Both the position numbers and the translations under genes were made by a program. A stretch of 64,000 nt of DNA, taken from the NCBI GenBank assembly GCA_030141605.1, contig JAQGDQ010000518.1, positions 1 through 64,000 of the forward strand. The letters are read 5' to 3'. This DNA is from Tubiluchus corallicola. Its lineage: Eukaryota; Priapulida; Priapulimorpha; Priapulimorphida; Tubiluchidae. The notes under the pieces were generated by a model that was not told where the DNA came from, ran no database searches, and worked only from the letters and a program-made list of their open reading frames with translations. Position 1 is the first letter of the stretch. The number at the start of each line of letters is the position of its first letter. Shown piece after piece: positions 1 to 12,300 of the stretch.

Positions 1-1647
1 TAATCAAAGTTAATCTGAAACTAAATCTCGTTACGGAAAAGCAGCACTCAACAGGTCGAAATTTATCAACCATCCAAAATGTTGAAAGGAAAACGATTAC
101 CTTATTAAGAATAATTTACACTACAGAATTGTTATTTCTCAAGTCTAAATTCTTATAGTTACCAAAGTGCAACTCGCTTATAAAATGTTCTGCTGGAAAA
201 CTGTATACAGCAGTGACGTCATTGTCAGTTCAGTACTGCCGGCTGTTAGTTAAACTGAAGTACGGAATAGATCACATTTAATGATCGGAAGGATTTAGAT
301 ACTGTGTACAGTAATCATGTATATTTTACACCACAAATCAAAATGAGGTATGGTCTGGAAAGTACTTTTTGTTAATAATATTACTAAAGTGATAAAACTC
401 AACTTATTTGGTTTGCAGTTCGAACAGATGTTGAGCGGATGCTGATAGAAATAACTATTCTAATATGAATTCTGAACTAAAACACGACGCACCATTTAGA
501 ACTACCATTTGATACCACTATGGCCGCAGTCCATAGACCAGTGAGTAACAAACATTGCAGAAGGTAGTCAACCAAGCCAAATTAAGGTAAATTAACATTA
601 GCACAATTTTCTGACAATGTGAACTTAGCGACCTAAATTAGGCAACACGGACACTAGGAAGTTTTTGAATGATGGCAGGGCATTTATTGTTTGTGGATGA
701 CTTCTTCTGTGATGCTGCCTCCAGCTACATCGCTGGTGCAGGTGTATACACGTGAACGTAGCTAAAACCTCTAGTGTTACAGAATTCATCTTAGAGGACT
801 ATCAGGTGTACACACGTGAACGTAGCTAAAACCTCTAGTGTTACAGAATTCATCTTAGAGGACTATCCTTGACAACTAGCTACCTACTGGTCGTGTCACA
901 AACACCAGTGTAACGAGTAAGCCTATTAATACTAAAGGTGGATCTACAGATTGCCAAGCCGTATAAAAACTACACACACTACACGCGTAGTCTTGCCAGT
1001 TCTCATAATGTGGCTATGATTACCAGTGATGTGTCTTGTCTATGTACTGTTAATCTATAGGTCTACTATAAAGAGAAACACTTTTACCTGCAAAATAATT
1101 AAAGATTCTTCGTGAAAATTTACGTTCAGGTAGAAATCCTAACTTCTTTTTCGCCATAAGCTCGTGTTCTATAAGAAAACATCATCAACATTTAAAAAGA
1201 ACTGCAAATGCTATTGCTCGAACGTAATATCCATTTCCATTTCTTGGTGCAGAAACAACCTTTTGTCAACTATTGCTTGTCGTGAGGTTGTCCGGAATAC
1301 ACGCACATACACTGCGCATGTAAAATACACAGACGAACAATAAACGTGGATATTGCTTGCATATGATGCGCTAGGATCAGTTCTTTTCTGTTAGAACATC
1401 ATTTATCTTTGCCATGACATTCTTTTTATCATGAAGTTTTAAAATACAGAGTAACTTTATTTTCAGTTCACAATATAAAAACTGTCTAAACACTCATTAC
1501 GCAAACGAGACCGACACCACGGCGTTAAATAGTTACTATGCAAGCGAGTATCACAAAAACAAGGGAAAAATCACACTTTGCAGAATGTAACAACATTAAC
1601 TATTTATATCGTTTCTCATAATCAAAATAATTACAATACATTAATAC
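1..1647. other. Left-edge stretch without a recognised exon
   Basis: AT-rich DNA, presumably the next intron or 3' part of the sulfotransferase gene. I searched the minus strand for the remaining sulfotransferase motifs and recognised none. The only structure is a 64-bp tandem duplication at 739-866. Confidence 0.5.
739..866. repeat. 64-bp tandem duplication (2 copies)
   Basis: The segment beginning CAGGTGTA and ending TTAGAGGACTAT occurs twice in direct succession with one difference (TATACACG versus CACACACG). Near-identity implies a recent duplication. Confidence 0.9.
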
Positions 1648-1809
1648 GTTTTCTAAGTCTGATCCTCTCCCACCAGTGAACTTCTTTCTCTAGACCACTT
1701 TTTATGAAATCCGGATGTCTTGCCAATATCAGGTAAATCGAAGTTGTTCCTGATTTCTGAGCACCGATTAGGTAAACATACGGCAGACATCTCAAAAATT
1801 TCATGTTTT
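1648..1809 (-). CDS. Sulfotransferase exon 3 (PAPS-binding loop)
   Basis: Acceptor TTTCGTTTCAG; 162 nt. It encodes LRCLPYVYLIGAQKSGTTS followed by a histidine-proline and KEVHWW. GxQKSGTTS is the PAPS 5'-phosphosulfate-binding loop of carbohydrate sulfotransferases. The donor is uncertain: GTATTA after 1,648 (phase 1) is taken, but GTATTG nine bases further on is an alternative. Confidence 0.8.
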
Positions 1810-4800
1810 CTGAAACGAAAAATGAGCAGTACTATGTCATTTCCAATTTAGATTATGCTGGTTGGATTTACTATTAAGGTGCAACTAATATTTATTTTTT
1901 ATTCAACCCAGATCAAAATTTTGAAACATTATAATTGCATTTATATATAAATTACATACTGATGTTTTCACCCGCACCCCTGGTCTGTCCTGGTTTTGTC
2001 CATTACGAAGCCTGTACCTACTATCACCTACAAGTAGTCTAATATGCAGAACTTCCGCGGCAGCAGCACGGGCAGGTGTGCTTACGATCTCAGCACCTGT
2101 TCCGTAAACCAATGTGAAAGATGCAGAACAAAAGTGCTGGCAGGTTTATTTTAATTTCTTCTTCAATTCTGTGGCATCACTGCACGGTTTTGGGACAAAC
2201 TTTACGACATAGTGTAACAACGCGAATTTCAACCCAATCCTACTTGACTGCCGTCAGTTAACTGGTGTCAGAAGTGGGATGAATTTGATAAAGCTTGGCA
2301 ATCAACGTTAGCAGCTACATCAAAAAATTAACAGCAATAACAAGACGATTCTGTAACTGTTAACGGCTAATTTATACTGAAGCCAAGTTTTCAGTGCAAG
2401 TCTACCCATACGTGAAAAAGATCTACATGGCTTCCTCCTAATCGTTCTGATGTTACAAATCTACTTTCCACTAAACAGTTTGAAATTTTCTGAACATGTG
2501 ATCCACATCAAATAGTACGCATTAAAAGAAATAAACGGCAATATTTTCCTCAAACTTTTCTTTGCGTAATATCTCACTCAACTTTAAAACGATTTATTAC
2601 ATTTTCTGCAAATTTTATTTATTTTTTTTATGAAATGACTGACTTAGCAAAAAATTTCTGCGAAATGGCAATTCTAGGAAAAATCTGTTCTGTGAAGATT
2701 TTTTATTCGGAAGCAGATTTTTCTGACAAAAAACTTTTCTGTGAATATTTTCCGATAAAAATTTCTATGACCAAAAGACTTTTCTAAGATAAGGCTCTTC
2801 TGGGAAACGAGTTTAACCCACTGAATATTATTGGACCAAGAGAGGTGTTCGTCTGCAGTAAAGTTTAAGAAAGAAAATGATGATGATTCTACGATCTCGA
2901 TTACATTCGCGCTACGTTTAAAGTTCAAAGTGAAATGTTTATGCCACGCTGACTGCTACTGAAGTTTTAGTTTTCAACATTCAGCCAAATTTGTTACATC
3001 TGAGCCATTCATTTGGGATCTTTAATTCATTATTAAATCCAACAGAATGATATATTACTTAGCACCAAGGGGTTAGGGTTAGGGTATAAATTACAACCAT
3101 TTAAGCAATGCGTGAACAAACATGAACTGATAAGTTTAACAGTCAATTGTGAAAACACGACGTGATATTTTTGCAGTCTTTGCATCTTTACAGAAACATG
3201 TTGCTCATTGTAGTATCTAGGCCCGCTCCCACTCCCACTCCTGCTCACCCTCCCACTCCCGCTCCCACCCCCGCTCCCACTCCCACTCCCACTCCCGCTC
3301 CCACTCCCAGACGTTTTAGAGTTCCACTATTTCTGTTTGTCTGTTTAACTTACCTTCATTTGAAACGTAAAAACACGGATTTTTGTAGTTGTCTAAGTAG
3401 CGAATTCCTGCCTGTAGAAAAAAGGCTGATTTAAACCAATTATTAAAATTGAAAAAGCTAAAACAAATTATTTGTCCAAACAAAATACAAACGCTAAGTA
3501 ACGAAGATAAGACAGTTTTAAGACTCTGTATAGGTTCATTGGTGTTCACGTGTGTTATAGGTTCATTGGTGTTCACGTGTGGTATAGGTTTATTAGTGTT
3601 CACGTGTGTTATAGGTTCATTGGTGTTCACGTGTGTTATAGGTTTATTAGTGTTCACGTGTGTTATAGGTTTATTAGTGTTCACGTGTGTTATAGGTTTA
3701 TTAGTGTTCACGTGTGTTATAGGTTTATTAGTGTTCACGTGTGTTATAGGTTTATTAGTGTTCACGTGTGTTATAGGTTTATTAGTGTTCACGTGTGTTA
3801 TAGGTTTATTAGTGTTCACGTGTGTTATAGGTTTATTAGTGTTCACGTGTGTTATAGGTTTATTAGTGTTCACGTGTGTTATAGGTTTATTAGTGTTCAC
3901 GTGTGTTATAGGTTTATTAGTGTTCACGTGTGTTATAGGTTTATTAGTGTTCACGTGTGTTATAGGTTTATTAGTGTTCACGTGTGTTATAGGTTTATTA
4001 GTGTTCACGTGTGTTATAGGTTTATTAGTGTTCACGTGTGTTATAGGTTTATTAGTGTTCACGTGTGTTATAGGTTTATTAGTGTTCACGTGTTTATAGG
4101 TTTATTAGTGTTCACGTGTGTTATAGGTTTATTAGTGTTCACGTGTGTTATAGGTTTATTAGTGTTCACGTGTGTTATAGGTTTATTAGTGTTCACGTGT
4201 GTTATAGGTTTATTAGTGTTCACGTGTGTTATAGGTTTATTCACGTGTGTTATAGGTTTATTAGTGTTCACGTGTGTTATAGGTTTATTAGTGTTCACGT
4301 GTGTTATAGGTTTATTAGTGTTCACGTGTGTTATAGGTTTATTAGTGTTCACGTGTGTTATAGGTTTATTAGTGTTCACGTGTGTTATAGGTTTATTAGT
4401 GTTCACGTGTGTTATAGGTTTATTAGTGTTCACGTGTGTTATAGGTTTATTAGTGTTCACGTGTGTTATAGGTTTATTAGTGTTCACGTGTGTTATAGGT
4501 TTATTAGTGTTCACGTGTGTTATAGGTTTATTATTAAACTGTCCTGTGATTCCTATCCACAACTATGTACAAACGTTGCGGCATAAATGTTCTCTTTAAA
4601 TATAGTGATGTAATGTCAAAAAGTTAGATTTAGTTAGTTAAATTTCAAAGAAAACAACAAGGTCAAATGAAAAGTGCACATTTTTGTGCGTAAAAATTAG
4701 GAAATATGCATGCTTATTGATAAAGAAGATATTAAAATAAATATTAGAAACTGCATTGTTGACAAAGAGTGCTAATATTTGTATCACTTACATTAGAGCA

Positions 4801-5043
4801 TCTTAGTGCTCTGTTCATAGTAGCTGGAATTAGCTGCCTTGATATAGAATAAAGTTCAGATTGCGTCACGATGCTTTTGTTTCCAAGATGTCCCGATTCA
4901 CTGCAGCCTTCACGAGTCGATACGTGGACATTTTCACTTCTGCCATCATCGAAGAACAACGCAAGTTGAATAATACTCAAGATGCAAAACGCAGCGCAGA
5001 TTATGAAAACAAAAAAGGTTTTTCTATGCGAATACCTAAGCAT
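1648..5043 (-). CDS. Carbohydrate sulfotransferase, CHST15-like (partial, exons 1-3)
   Basis: N-terminal part of a Golgi sulfotransferase, which would transfer sulfate from PAPS to a glycan such as chondroitin or dermatan sulfate. Exons are 4,792-5,043, 3,354-3,411 and 1,648-1,809, joined in phases 0 and 1. The start gives a short cytoplasmic tail, then a signal-anchor helix at about residues 9-31, as expected for a type II Golgi enzyme. Exon 2 carries the YKNPCFY stretch and exon 3 the LRCLPY lead-in, the PAPS 5'-phosphosulfate loop GAQKSGTTS and KEVHWW, an order I recognise from the CHST15/GalNAc4S-6ST-like family. The 3'-phosphate motif and C-terminus are missing: I could not find further exons between 1 and 1,647, so they are probably beyond the left edge. 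Family assignment is firm; the exact glycan substrate is unknown. Confidence 0.85.
3219..3310 (+). repeat. (CTCCCA/CTCCCG)n hexanucleotide tract
   Basis: About 15 imperfect hexamers of CTCCCA, CTCCCG and CTCCTG on the plus strand, within sulfotransferase intron 2 and about 45 bp from exon 2. On the gene's own strand it is a G-rich tract (GGGAGT repeats) that could form a quadruplex. Confidence 0.85.
3354..3411 (-). CDS. Sulfotransferase exon 2
   Basis: 58 nt between a TTTTTTCTACAG acceptor and a GTAAGT donor, entering in phase 0 and leaving in phase 1. It encodes AGIRYLDNYKNPCFYVSNE. The NPC(F/W)Y element just before the catalytic domain is typical of CHST15-like proteins, and the phases match both neighbours exactly. 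Confidence 0.8.
3526..4532. repeat. 27-bp minisatellite with an E-box in each unit (about 37 copies)
   Basis: The unit reads TTATAGGTTTATTAG followed by TGTTCACGTGTG, 27 bp, inside sulfotransferase intron 1. Every full unit contains the palindrome CACGTG. The first units are variants (GTTCATTGG in place of GTTTATTAG, one GGT for GTT); one unit near 4,090 lacks TG and one near 4,235 lacks an internal nine bases. Because 27 is divisible by three and the unit lacks stops in several frames, long open frames run through it on both strands. These are artefacts, not genes. Confidence 0.95.
4792..5043 (-). CDS. Sulfotransferase exon 1 (signal anchor)
   Basis: 252 nt, 84 codons, ending in phase 0 before a GTAAGT donor. 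It encodes MLRYSHRK, then a hydrophobic helix (FVFIICAAFCILSIIQLALFF in two halves around residues 11-31), then a lumenal stem with Asn-Lys-Ser and other potential N-glycosylation sites. The ATG at 5,041-5,043 gives the right topology. Confidence 0.8.
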
Positions 5044-8000
5044 CGCTATTCATGTGACTTTGCAGTCTAAAACACACAGATTTGCTTTATTTTTGATAAA
5101 CTCCGAAAGCCCGAAGGAAACACAGTAATGTGGAGAATAATTGCAGGATTATTCCACGAACACAACATTAACATTTCATCATTGATTATCGTGATGATCG
5201 AACACGTTCTATCAATCTCAGTCACAATGTTAGTCTCAGTCTTAGTCTTAGTCTTAGTCTCGTGATTGTACTTAGCATATTCTGTTTCGGTTTTTATTCA
5301 CTGATATCATAGCTGTAAACACTAAAGTGTGCAGTAATTTAAATCTACAGAGCGTAGAGCATTTTACCTGTTTGTTTGCCACTTAACCTTATCTTAACTG
5401 AGTTCTAGCTAATCTGGGTTATTGTCGTTAATGACCGGTTCATTAGGTTAAAGCCCGCAGTCTTTTTTCTTGAGGCAAAATGTCTGTTTAGGTCAAGAGA
5501 GCATAAGTATGTCGTCTAAAAACTGTCGCCTGTTCAGTTTTCAGTTTATCTCAAAATATGTCGAAATATTAGCATTGATTGAAATCAACTCAAAAACAAG
5601 CATGAAACTAAATGTAAAAATGTTGGCAGAATTTAATCACTGTGTGCTACCTTCTTATAAAAAAATCCCCAACAATATAATTGTGTAGCTTGTATCGTTT
5701 AATCTGAAAACAAATAAGATAATTTTATATAATTTTGCTCCATTTTACAACGAAATCTAAACCAAATTGATGTAATTAACTTTAACAAAATTGTACGCAA
5801 ATTATAAAATCGAATCTCTAGTCTAATTAATCTAATCTTTTTAATAAACAAAGGTTCAAGATTTAAGAAATTAGTAAATCAACTTACATGGTGATCTTCT
5901 ATAAGTGTAATTATGAAATTATAATAACAAATCAATGAATGACGCTAAACAATCTGTAACTGCAGTGTGTGAATGCCTGAGTGACTCCATTCTACAGGTA
6001 AGTTGTACAGGTAAAAGATTGGTCACATGACCTGTTTAAAAGGAAACCAATTTATAACAGGGGGGCAATACAAGTTTTAATCACCAAACATTGTATTCGG
6101 AAATTGTAATTTTATGATTCTCGTCACATTCGTAAATTGTGACTTTTTATTTTAACGTTTGCAACGACACTCAAGTCTCTTAGTGCCTTCATAATTATAG
6201 AGAGTAAATTAAGAAAAAACATGTAACCACTGCATGCTAACTTACTTGTAATTACAGACGACAAATATATGGTCTATTTTCAATAGAAAATAACAAATTT
6301 TATATTCAGTTTACACGGTCAGTATGAATCGAAATTGATAGGAACTACCTTTTCGGGTTTAGTCATCGTCGTTCCTTTGCACATTGACAAGATCAACTGG
6401 AAAAGTTTTACAATGGATTTACATAATGTCTCAATGTCTCAACGCTATGGAAAACGCATTTCAGAACAAATAGAAATAATTCTTATTGGACCGGCATGTC
6501 AGCCATTATAAGCGCTCATTACATGGTTAAAACAGCCTCATACGCCACAGACCTCAGTACCCTGCACGCAGAATTTAAATCACCGTGTCAATGACCGTAC
6601 GAACTCAAGGTTCAGCTTGAAAAAATAATGGTTTCAAAACAAAAGTAAAATAACGTTGATGAATGTAAGCAAAATCGGTTTATGATATAAATCGTTTGCA
6701 TCGAATTAGAAATGAACAAAATTAAATGCCTATTTTTATGTTAAAGATCTAGTATAGAAGAAAATCTATATCAGTGATACCATCCTAAGGGCTAACTAGT
6801 TTTTGAAAACAATTGTTAACGACTGTGTTAAAAGTAAGTTTCATAGCTGGTCATCACGGTAATAATTTTTTCCAAATCCAAATTAGGAACTATAATTTTG
6901 TTCTCCTTGTAATAGGTCTCAATTAAACAGTCAAATACATAGATCACTCAACTACTTGATGTAGATATCCTTCTATAGTCATGTAAGTGGAACATAGGAA
7001 CATTTAAGCTTTTAGACTTTGCCACTGGAAAACTGCGACCGAATAAACAAGGTTACTCAATTTTCATTGCGAAATACAAAAAAAGAGGTACCTGAAGTAG
7101 GTTTCAGAAAAATTCCCTTAAAAAATTATATTACTTTATAGCAACTTTATGCGTATATCGTATTCGCGTTGAAAGGAATTTTTGTTTGTTTTCATTTTAA
7201 ATCTCCCGCAATATTGTTCTGACGACACCAATACATGACGCCACTTCCGCAAATCAGAGGAAGAAAAGGCAATGTTAAATTGTCCCAAAAATCTTTCTAT
7301 GCAAAGTTATATTATTTAGCAATTCGCTTACCTGCTGGAAGGACTTATGTAACTAGAAATAATAATTTAAATTGTTCGTGCCAATTGGTAAAATGCCGCT
7401 GGCTCACCCTCCAGGGTACATATCTTTAATCTTGACGAGATACAGTAATTTAAAATTTGAGTTAGTTAGTGACGTGTGCGCTACGAATGCTCTGATTATT
7501 TTTTTCAAACTTCACACAATGTTATCTAAACTTGTTTCAAGCGACCTACAGTTAAAATGTCTTCGCCTAACGGTCATCGCGGGATTTTAAATTTACAAGT
7601 TTTATACAGCGTTACTGTCGACGCAAGCCCTGCATGCAAAAGGACAGTAAAATTTTAAGACGAATTGTTTAAGCTTTATGTAACTGGAGGGTTTTCTTGT
7701 GCTTCAGATCATTAACCGAAAATTTAATCATTTTGTTTATAGCGCAGTCAGTACTACGATCATTTATTTTATAGCTTACCTCATTTGACTAATTTTGCTT
7801 TCCATAATTTTATCCTGTAAAAATAATTTTGGATAATATAGCCTCCGGACTGAACTGTCAATTAACTGTGCAAAACACTGCGTATGCGCGTGTGTGCATA
7901 TGGACTAATTAGTAATTACTTAGATTCTTCAAGTGTTTTATAGCTCTTCACTTCAGTAGTTAATTTACAAATATTTTCTAAAATTGTTGACGGTTCATTC

Positions 8001-8398
8001 TTTTTTGTTCTTCATAAATAGCAATTTAAGATCTATGCTGTCGTTAGATGATGCTTGTTGTATTTTTAAACAGTTGCTTTTGAAACAATTGTAAAAACTT
8101 GAATATAATTGCACCCAAAAATTATCAAAACCAAATTTATTAGCGAACCAAAGAAAAAGCAGCCACTGTGTTCAACACGCACAATAAAGTGCAAAAAATG
8201 TGTGAAGGTTAGAACAATCACAATAAAACACAAACGATGTAAGTTAACTTAAAAAACATATAAGTAGAATAAATACGAGGTAGATAAGTTTGCAAGAAAT
8301 AAGTTATATAAAGGTGTGTAGAAAAAACAATATTTATCACCTGAATACTCCATGTTACCACTCAAATTATTACAACTTAACAAATACGATCCTATTAA
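5044..8398. other. Intergenic spacer, sulfotransferase 5' side to chitin synthase 3' side
   Basis: About 3.4 kb of AT-rich DNA holding the promoter of the sulfotransferase on its left and the end of chitin synthase on its right. I see no conserved exon, tRNA or clear core promoter. A short (TTAGTC)n run lies at 5,230-5,261. Confidence 0.5.
5230..5261. repeat. (TTAGTC)n short tandem run
   Basis: About five imperfect hexamers TTAGTC/CTTAGT, roughly 190 bp upstream of the sulfotransferase start codon. Confidence 0.8.
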
Positions 8399-8404
8399 TT
8401 TATT
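8399..8404 (-). promoter_or_regulatory. Candidate polyadenylation signal for chitin synthase
   Basis: AATAAA on the minus strand about 140 nt beyond the chitin synthase stop codon. Such hexamers are common in AT-rich DNA, so this is a position-based guess. Confidence 0.35.
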
Positions 8405-8540
8405 CACCTTTGCAAGAACTGTTTAGTGTTGCTAGTATGACAAGTTTTTTTGTATTTATAAATAAGTGCAAGGAAATGGTACATACGGACACAAGTTAAG
8501 CGCCAGAAAGAATAACTAGCAAATTAATATGAGCCCAGTT

Positions 8541-9373
8541 TTAATTGCTCCTATTGTTCTTTTTCCTTTTTTGTGACATAGCAACCAAAGTTTCTCTGCG
8601 TACTTTAAACTTGTTATAAATGCTAACATCTGCCTGCATTTCCTCGGGATTCATGGCCGCTTCAGGATTTGGGAGTTTTTCAAGACGCCTCTTAAATGCG
8701 TTTTCATAATTCAAGCTACCTTGCCGTTGCCTTGATGACCTTGGCGTGCGGACGAGAGTTCGGAAGTTCTTGCGTACACCTTCGCGAACAGGCATGTTAC
8801 CGCTTTCATCTAAAGAACACCCAGATGCGAAAGAATCAACGCTTAACGTGTCGTCTTCGTGTTGTGGTTTGAGATCTAGCATTTGTATGGCGTAGTTGAC
8901 TCCATTCTCCAGAAGGTCCTCCTCGCCACTGGGGGTCACTTCTTTGTTCTGACGGAATTCCAGCTTTGTGGCGGCCATGATGTGCATGAATGTACCAAGC
9001 CGATGAGACAACATGCAAATACCTTGCAAGAACAGAACAAGAACGTATGCTGTCATGAAAGTCATGGCAATCGGTGTTAACTTTTCACTCCCGACCAACA
9101 CCCAAGGAACATGGACGATTGGATTTATCTCCAAGAAAAACACGATGGTCACAAACAGTGAGTTAAGAATGAATACAACCAGAGCGCCAGTGTTCTTCAG
9201 TTTGTTGAGGCCTTCGGTTAGATTTTGTTCTCTTTGTTTATCTGGGGGTAGAGGCGCAAGGTATTGCTTCAGCACATCATCCCAAAATGCCTTCTCCCGA
9301 CGGTCGAGAACAACAAACTGACCATCGTCCATTTCTGATTCCTCAGTCCATAGAACAACATCTCTTTTAAACT
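8541..9373 (-). CDS. CHS: Chitin synthase exon 18 (last two helices, stop)
   Basis: 833 nt, 276 residues plus TAA. FKRDVVLWTEESEMDDGQF and FWDDVLKQYLAPL correspond to the family's 'WIED..L' and 'FWK.LI..YL.PL' blocks; then two membrane helices, SHRLGTFMHIMAATKLEF (family HR(F/L)GT..HI.A.T.L) and a polar, Ser/Arg-rich tail with likely phosphorylation sites. Confidence 0.94.
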
Positions 9374-12300
9374 CTACAAAAATTGACAAAATGAATTGGC
9401 AAGGCTATTTTACTATAGATATTTAATAAAAAACAAGCTTCGGGCAATTAGCGATTAACAAAAAAGTCTTACCCGTTATATTTAATGTTGCAAAAATAAT
9501 CTGTATCAACAATATTGCTCAGGTATTGCTTCTAACCTTTCAAACCATTTAAATGACCGACATTGCTCTGCAGTAAACGGGTTTTACATAAAATGCAGTA
9601 GAGTACGTTTTTTATTTACAAAAGCACTAAAATTCACATGTTAGGTGTCTTAAGAGTCACAGGTAGTAAAATGATTTGTCTAACTACTACAAAACATCAA
9701 AATCTTAATACCTTTAGCGAACTGCTTAATAAGACATAAGACAAGAAATAAAACATGCAGGAAGGCAGGATTTTTACTATCTCAATGCTCATCAAAGTCT
9801 TTTCAATTAAACACATTGTGGTATTTGTGCTTAAACACGCCTTCAGACAATATCAGTTTGAATTCAAGCAGAAACGAACCGTTAGATTTAGTCACTGGTG
9901 TGGAAGCAACTACTGTAACTTCTTCAACATCATCATCGTCGTCGTCATCATCAGTAGCAGCAGCAAACATGTTAGAATTAAGGGTCAAAATCTGTTTTCT
10001 GCCTGACCCATGATCACCTTTTCCCTCTTCTATGCTTACTAGGATGGAATCCAACTTCTCTTCCATTTGTTTCATCTACGAGAAAGAGATGCTTGTCCAA
10101 GGAATGCCTTAATGACGTTTTTTTATACTTGTGTTTTAAAAATATAATGTATACGAACGGCTTACTGGAACTACTTTTGCTTAAATGAAATAGAAAAGTA
10201 GTCATCGTTAGCAGAAACTTTCAGTAAACCCCCAAAGCAAGCCAAATTAATTGCCAGGTTTTTTATTCGACGCAGTTCGGCTCAGCTGCAACTAATTGGA
10301 AATATGTCCCACTTCTTACAAGGCCAAGTAAGCGGCAACTTGCTTTAAGTGTCCGTTCACTCGATGTTGCTTAAGATAGTCGCACACTGTAAATATGTAG
10401 CTGCAACAAACTTGTCTGACGTAAATTGTTGCAGACAAAATTTTCTTGCACACTGCAACTTTTAAATAAAGCAAATAATGTTTTCACGGGTAACAGCAAT
10501 AAACAATTAATAGATGACACTTGACTAAACGAGTGCTTTTTATTGGTCTGATCTGGTTTTGTCTGAAATAGATCTTTGTTCCTAGCCTGCACACAGGGGC
10601 AGTACGAGTTTGTCAGCCTGCATGCACACCGGGACAGTACGAGTTTGTCAGCCTGCATGCACACCGGGGCAGTCCGAGTTTGTCAGCCTGCATGCACACC
10701 AGGGCAGTACGAGTTTGTCAGCCTGCCTGCACACCGGGGCAGTCCGAGTTTGTCAGCCTGCATGCACACCGGGGCAGTATGAGTTTGTCAGCCTGCATGC
10801 ACACCTGGGCAGTACGAGTTTGTCAGCCTACATGCACACCGGGGCAGTCCGAGTTTGTCAGCCTGCATGCACACCGGGGCAGTACGAGTTTGTCAGCCTG
10901 CATGCACACCGGGGCAGTACGAGTTTGTCAGCCTGCATGCACACCGGGGCAGTACGAGTTTGTCAGCCTGCATGCACACCTGGGCAGTACGAGTTTGTCA
11001 GCCTGCATGCACACCGGGGCAGTCCGAGTTTGTCAGCCTGCATGCACACCGGTGCAGTACGAGTTTGTCAGCCTGCATGCACACCGGGGCAGTACGAGTT
11101 TGTCAGCCTGCATGCACACCGGGGCAGTACGAGTTTGTCAGCCTGCATGCACACCTGGGCAGTACGAGTTTGTCAGCCTGCATGCACACCGGGGCAGTCC
11201 GAGTTTGTCAGCCTGCATGCACACCGGGGCAGTACAAGTTTGTCAGCCTGCATGCACACCGGGGCAGTACGAGTTTGTCAGCCTGCATGCACACCTGGGC
11301 AGTACGAGTTTGTCAGCCTGCATGCACACCGGGGCAGTACGAGTTTGTCAGCCTGCATGCACACCTGGGCAGTACGAGTTTGTCAGCCTGCATGCACACC
11401 GGGGCAGTACGAGTTTGTCAGCCTGCATGCACACCGGAGCAGTACGAGTTTGTCAGCCTGCATGCACACCTGGGCAGTACGAGTTTGTCAGCCTGCATGC
11501 ACACCGGGGCAGTACGAGTTTGTCAGCCTGCATGCACACTGGGGCAGTACGAGTTTGTCAGCCTGCATGCACGCCTGGGCAGTATGAGTTTGTCAGCCTG
11601 CATGCACACCGGGGCAGTACGAGTTTGTCAGCCTGCATGCACACCGGAGCAGTACGAGTTTGTCAGCCTGCATGCACACCTGGGCAGTACGAGTTTGTCA
11701 GCCTGCATGCACACCTGGGCAGTAAGAGTTTGTCAGCCTGCATGCACACCGGGGCAGTACGAGTTTGTCAGCCTGCATGCACACCGGAGCAGTACGAGTT
11801 TGTCAGCCTGCATGCACACCGGAGCAGTACGAATTTGTCAGCCTGCCTGCACACCTGGGCAGTACGAGTTTGCCTGCATTTATCGAAGCCGCACTCTTAT
11901 AAAAATCTATGTTAGACATCGTAGTGTTAAAAGCCATCGTAGTAAAGGTAATGCGGATTTGTTTTGTTTAAGAAACATGATCAGTCTCGAACTTGTGCTG
12001 GAAAGAGTGCCAGTTATTTCTGCTTCACCCTCAATACATGAGCTATAGACTTGCTTACAATTTAAAAAGTTGGCTACACTTTCCGACTAACTATATATAA
12101 CAATTACACTAAATAGTTTCAACTAGTAAGTACATCTAGGTACCATCCAGGTTTTACGGGAAAAGCCACAGCATAACGGACGACACCGCAACACTAGGAT
12201 ATGCACTCTATATTTTTCCAGGGGAAAATCGCGAGAAAGGTTTAGTACCAGCACGACAAAAGTTTTTTTGTTTTCTGTTTTCCCCAGACGTCCCAAATAA

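Noticed and set aside
1903-2112. Minus-strand 69-codon frame (YGTGAEIVSTPARAAAAEVLH) in sulfotransferase intron 2
   Set aside because: Exons 2 and 3 already join in phase without it, it matches no sulfotransferase segment, and no good acceptor gives a compatible phase.
3065-3090. GGGTTAGGGTTAGGG, a telomere-like run
   Set aside because: Only about two and a half units; too short to call an interstitial telomere.
3550-4599. Long open frames on both strands giving proteins made of nine-residue repeats
   Set aside because: They are by-products of a stop-free 27-bp minisatellite; both strands and several frames are open at once, and the region is an intron of the sulfotransferase gene.
10610-12048. 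Plus-strand frames of 325-411 codons with a 35-residue repeat
   Set aside because: All three frames read the same repeat because three 35-bp units make 105 bp. No start context, signal or splice support, and it lies in a chitin synthase intron on the opposite strand.
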